A stretch of DNA of 64,000 nucleotides, from positions 1,302,001 through 1,366,000 of the forward strand of contig CBDIIA010000003.1 in the NCBI GenBank assembly GCA_965279475.1. The letters are read 5' to 3'. Below the pieces are notes generated by a model that ran no database searches, was not told where the DNA came from, and saw only the letters and a program-made list of their open reading frames with translations. The translations under genes and the position numbers were made by a program. This stretch comes from Pseudorhodoferax sp965279475. GTDB taxonomy: Bacteria > Pseudomonadota > Gammaproteobacteria > Burkholderiales > Burkholderiaceae_C. Positions 61,362 to 64,000 of the stretch are shown piece after piece (positions within the stretch are counted from its first letter, which is position 1; each line of letters starts with the position of its first letter).

Positions 61362-62927
61362 ATGTTCTTGCGCCGCGTCCTTTGCAGCGTCTGCCTGTTC
61401 GCCGTCTCGGCCGCCTCCGCCTGGGCGCAGACGCCGCCCACCACGCTGCGCGCCCAGCTCAATTCCGACATCCGCTCGACCGACCCGGGCGTCAACAGCG
61501 ACGACAACACCAGCACGGTGATGATGCACCTCGTCGAGGGCCTGGTGGCGCTGCGCGAAGACACCTCGGTCGGCCCGATGCTGGCCAGCCGCATCGAGAT
61601 CTCGCCTGACGGGCGCACCTACACCTTCACGCTGCGCGACGGCGTGAAGTTCCACAACGGCGCGACGATGACCTCGCAGGACGTGTTGTGGACCTGGCAG
61701 CGTTACCTGAAACCCGAGACCGGCTGGCGCTGCCTGCCCGAGTTCGATGGCAAGGGAATGACCAAGGTGCTGTCGCTAGAGGCGCCCAACCCCAAGACCT
61801 TCGTGATGCGGATCGAGCGGCCAAGCGGCCTGTTCCTTGCGTCGATGGCCCGGCCCGATTGCGGCAGCGGCGCCATCCTGCACAGCAGCTCGGTCGGCGC
61901 CGACAGCCAGTGGGTCGGCCCCGTCGGCACCGGGCCCTACAGGATCAAGGAATGGAAACGTGGGCAATACCTCGAACTGACCCGATTCGACGGCTACACC
62001 GGGCGCACCGAGGCGCGCGACGGCTTCACCGGCAGCAAGAAGGCCGAGATCGAGAACGTCCGCTTCGTGGTGATCCCCGATTCGGCGGCGGCCAAGGCGG
62101 CGCTGTTCAGCGGCGCGATCGACGTGTTCATCACGCCGTCGCCGTCGGACGTGATCGAGATGCGCAGCCGCAAGGACGTGACGCTCGACATCGCGCCGGT
62201 GATGTCGACCGTGGCGCTGCTGATGCAGACCACCGACCCGCTGCTGAAGGACGCGCGCATCCGCCGTGCGCTGGCCTTGTCGCTCGACATCCCCGAGATC
62301 ACGCAGTCGGTGACCGAAGGCCTGGCCAAGCCCAACAACTCGATCGTGCCGTCGGCCAGCGCCTTCTACAACAAGGTGCAGGCCACCGGCTACAAGCGCG
62401 ACCTGACGGCGGCGAAGAAGCTGCTGGCCGAGGCCGGCTACAAGGGCCAGCCGATCAAGCTGCTGGCCAACAAGCGCTACGAGGCGCTGTACAACATCGC
62501 GGTACTGGTGCAGGCGATGGCGGGCGACGCCGGCATCAAGATCGACGTGGAGGTGCTCGACTGGGCGACCCAGCTCGACCGCTACAACAAGGGCCAGTAC
62601 CAGGCGATGTCGTTCATCTACTCGGCGCGGGTCGACCCGTCGCTCAACTACGAGATGGTGTCGGGCTCCAAGGCGACCCGGCCGGCCAAGGTGTGGGACA
62701 GCCCGTTCGTGCAGACGCGGCTCACCGAATCGATGGAGTCGCTGGACCGTGCGCGGCGCCAGACCCTGTTCGACGAGCTGCACCGCAAGATGCTGGAAGA
62801 GGCGCCGATGATCGTGCTGTTCAACAGCACCGACACCACCGCGCTGCGCAAGAACGTGGTCGGCTACAAGGGCTGGGCCACGGCCAAGCCGCGGTTCTGG
62901 GGCGTGCGCTTCGACCCGCGCCCGTAG
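61362..62927 (+). CDS. ABC transporter solute-binding protein (peptide/nickel family 5)
   Basis: 521-aa periplasmic binding protein of the dipeptide/oligopeptide type. Signal peptide 1-22 (MFLRRVLCSVCLFAVSAASA), then a two-lobe fold with typical YTFTLRDGVKFHNGATMTSQDVLW and GTGPYRIKEW. No lipobox, so it is free in the periplasm. AGGAG lies upstream of the ATG at 61362. Delivers its ligand to the permeases immediately downstream. Confidence 0.93.
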   Translation: MFLRRVLCSVCLFAVSAASAWAQTPPTTLRAQLNSDIRSTDPGVNSDDNTSTVMMHLVEGLVALREDTSVGPMLASRIEISPDGRTYTFTLRDGVKFHNGATMTSQDVLWTWQRYLKPETGWRCLPEFDGKGMTKVLSLEAPNPKTFVMRIERPSGLFLASMARPDCGSGAILHSSSVGADSQWVGPVGTGPYRIKEWKRGQYLELTRFDGYTGRTEARDGFTGSKKAEIENVRFVVIPDSAAAKAALFSGAIDVFITPSPSDVIEMRSRKDVTLDIAPVMSTVALLMQTTDPLLKDARIRRALALSLDIPEITQSVTEGLAKPNNSIVPSASAFYNKVQATGYKRDLTAAKKLLAEAGYKGQPIKLLANKRYEALYNIAVLVQAMAGDAGIKIDVEVLDWATQLDRYNKGQYQAMSFIYSARVDPSLNYEMVSGSKATRPAKVWDSPFVQTRLTESMESLDRARRQTLFDELHRKMLEEAPMIVLFNSTDTTALRKNVVGYKGWATAKPRFWGVRFDPRP

Positions 62928-62957
62928 CTCTCGCGTTCCGCTGATTTCTCCCCACTG

Positions 62958-63902
62958 ATGTTGTCCTACCTGTTGCGCCGCATCGCGATGGCGGTGCCGA
63001 CGCTGCTGCTGGTGTCGGTCGCCGTGTTCGTGATGATGCGGCTGATTCCCGGCGACCCGGTGCAGCTGATGCTGGGCGACAGTGCCGACGTGGCGCAGAT
63101 TGCGTCCATGCGCCAGCGCATGGGGCTCGACCAGCCGCTGCCGACGCAGTTCGTCGTCTGGCTGGGCCGGGCACTCTCGGGTGATCTGGGCGTGACCATC
63201 ACCAACGGGCAGCAGGTGCTGCCGCTGATCCTGGAGCGCTTCCAGATCAGCGCGGTGATCGTGCTCTGCGCCGTGGCGCTGGCCACGCTGATCGCCGTGC
63301 CGGCCGGTCTGCTGGCGGCCTGGCGCAAGGACGGTGCGCTGGACCTGGCCATCGTCGGTGCCGCCACGCTGATGTTGTCGATTCCCAGCTTCTGGCTCGG
63401 CCTGCTGTTGCTGCTGTTCTTCGGCCAGCACCTGCAATGGCTGCCGGTGGTGGGCTACGTGCCGTTCTCCGAAAGTCTCTCGCAAGGCCTGATGTACGTC
63501 ATCTTGCCGATTGCCACGCTGACGCTGATCGAGACCGGCGTGCTGACCCGCATGTCGCGCGCCAGCGCCCTTGACATCCTGCGGCTCGAATACGTGGCCC
63601 ATGCGCGTGCGAAGGGCGTGCCCGAAAGCCGGGTGCTGTGGCGCCATGTGCTGCCCAATGCCTTCAACCCGACGCTGACGATGATCGGCCTGATGCTGGG
63701 CCATCTGCTGAGCGGCATCGCCGTGCTCGAGACCGTGTTCACCCTGCCGGGGCTGGGCCGCCTGATGGTCGACGCGATCTTCTCGCGCGACTACCCGGTG
63801 CTGCAGGGCTGCCTGCTGTTCACCGCCTTCCTCTATGTCGTCATCAACCTGATCGTGGACATGTGCTATCCCTTGTTCGACCCCCGGGTCGCCGCGCAGT
63901 GA
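62958..63902 (+). CDS. ABC transporter permease (DppB-like)
   Basis: 314-aa inner-membrane permease. About six helices, with the PGDPVQLML segment after TM1 and the EAA loop EYVAHARAKGVPESRVLWRHVLPNA, which docks the ATPase. Starts 30 bases after the binding protein, ends with a GTGA overlap to the next permease. Confidence 0.94.
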   Translation: MLSYLLRRIAMAVPTLLLVSVAVFVMMRLIPGDPVQLMLGDSADVAQIASMRQRMGLDQPLPTQFVVWLGRALSGDLGVTITNGQQVLPLILERFQISAVIVLCAVALATLIAVPAGLLAAWRKDGALDLAIVGAATLMLSIPSFWLGLLLLLFFGQHLQWLPVVGYVPFSESLSQGLMYVILPIATLTLIETGVLTRMSRASALDILRLEYVAHARAKGVPESRVLWRHVLPNAFNPTLTMIGLMLGHLLSGIAVLETVFTLPGLGRLMVDAIFSRDYPVLQGCLLFTAFLYVVINLIVDMCYPLFDPRVAAQ

Positions 63903-64000
63903 AGCCCCGTCTGCACACCGTGCTGGGCGGCGGGCTGATCGCGCTGCTGCTGGCCGCAGCCGCGCTGGCCACCGTCTGGACCCCGTATGACCCCATGCGC
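63899..64000 (+). CDS. ABC transporter permease (DppC-like), truncated by window end
   Basis: GTG start overlaps the DppB-like stop. The 34 residues present begin VKPRLHTVLGGGLIALLLAA and continue into TVWTPYDPMR, the standard DppC N-terminal helix ending in PYDP. The rest lies right of the window, as would the ATPase subunits. Confidence 0.85.
   Translation, partial: MKPRLHTVLGGGLIALLLAAAALATVWTPYDPMR

Noticed and set aside
1..64000. CRISPR arrays, rRNA genes, prophage or intact transposase genes
   Set aside because: None seen: no regularly spaced repeats, no rRNA-like sequence, and no transposase or integrase motifs in any convincing reading frame.

Overview
The window is about 70% GC, with densely packed genes, GTGA/ATGA stop-start overlaps and beta-proteobacterial gene neighbourhoods (tRNA-Leu–tig–clpP–clpX–lon, class I fumarase next to murI). 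It looks like a chromosome segment of a member of the Burkholderiales, probably of the Rubrivivax/Leptothrix/Methylibium type. That placement is inferred from composition and gene content, because there is no rRNA here.

Layout. 0-3 kb: the 3' part of an RND efflux pump. 3-9.5 kb: the protein quality-control block (tRNA-Leu, tig, clpP, clpX, lon with a heat-shock-type promoter) followed by tRNA-Gly and tRNA-Cys. 9.5-13.3 kb: a SET-domain protein, then ompW, a fatty-acid desaturase and a universal stress protein in a row (possibly Anr/FNR controlled), tRNA-Leu(UAA) and a conserved acidic protein. 13.4-22.7 kb: a complete MdtABC-type multidrug efflux operon with its outer-membrane factor. Its MdtB-like pump carries an 84-bp intergenic-type repeat inserted in frame.

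23-47.2 kb: a large aryl-polyene (xanthomonadin-like) pigment cluster in two convergent halves. The forward operon (23.0-34.7 kb) encodes ACP, membrane protein, acyl-activating ligase, two hot-dog dehydratases, acyltransferase, LolA-like carrier, MMPL exporter, deacetylase, methyltransferase, ketosynthase, chain-length-factor-like protein and ketoreductase. The reverse operon (44.9-40.2 kb) encodes an outer-membrane protein, lipid acyltransferase, glycosyltransferase, PAP2 phosphatase, second ACP and second ketosynthase. A methyltransferase and a WxWxIP flavin halogenase follow at 45.1-47.2 kb, so a halogenated polyene is plausible. The ketoreductase has a single-base frameshift in its C-terminal tail.

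Between the two halves lies a lower-GC island (about 34.8-39.2 kb). It holds a frameshifted YdeI-like gene and an unusual modification system: a GHKL (MutL/MORC-type) ATPase joined to a PD-(D/E)XK nuclease domain, a small XRE-type regulator with two matching GATTCA-N5-TGAATC operators, and a C5-cytosine DNA methyltransferase. The ATPase and nuclease parts are separated by a +1 frameshift, and a 69-bp palindromic element lies in frame at the joint. This island is the best candidate for a little-described defence system.

47.3-55.4 kb is housekeeping: KefB-type antiporter, glutamate racemase, class I fumarase, a chemoreceptor with almost no sensor domain, a methyltransferase, two small membrane/lipoprotein genes and fumC. 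55.4-64 kb looks like a catabolic and uptake locus for an amide or omega-amino compound: alpha/beta hydrolase, NylB-like serine hydrolase, GntR regulator with two winged helices, omega-amino-acid aminotransferase, C45-type acyltransferase/amidase and a dipeptide-type ABC transporter that runs off the right edge. Two of its promoters share an A-tract motif.
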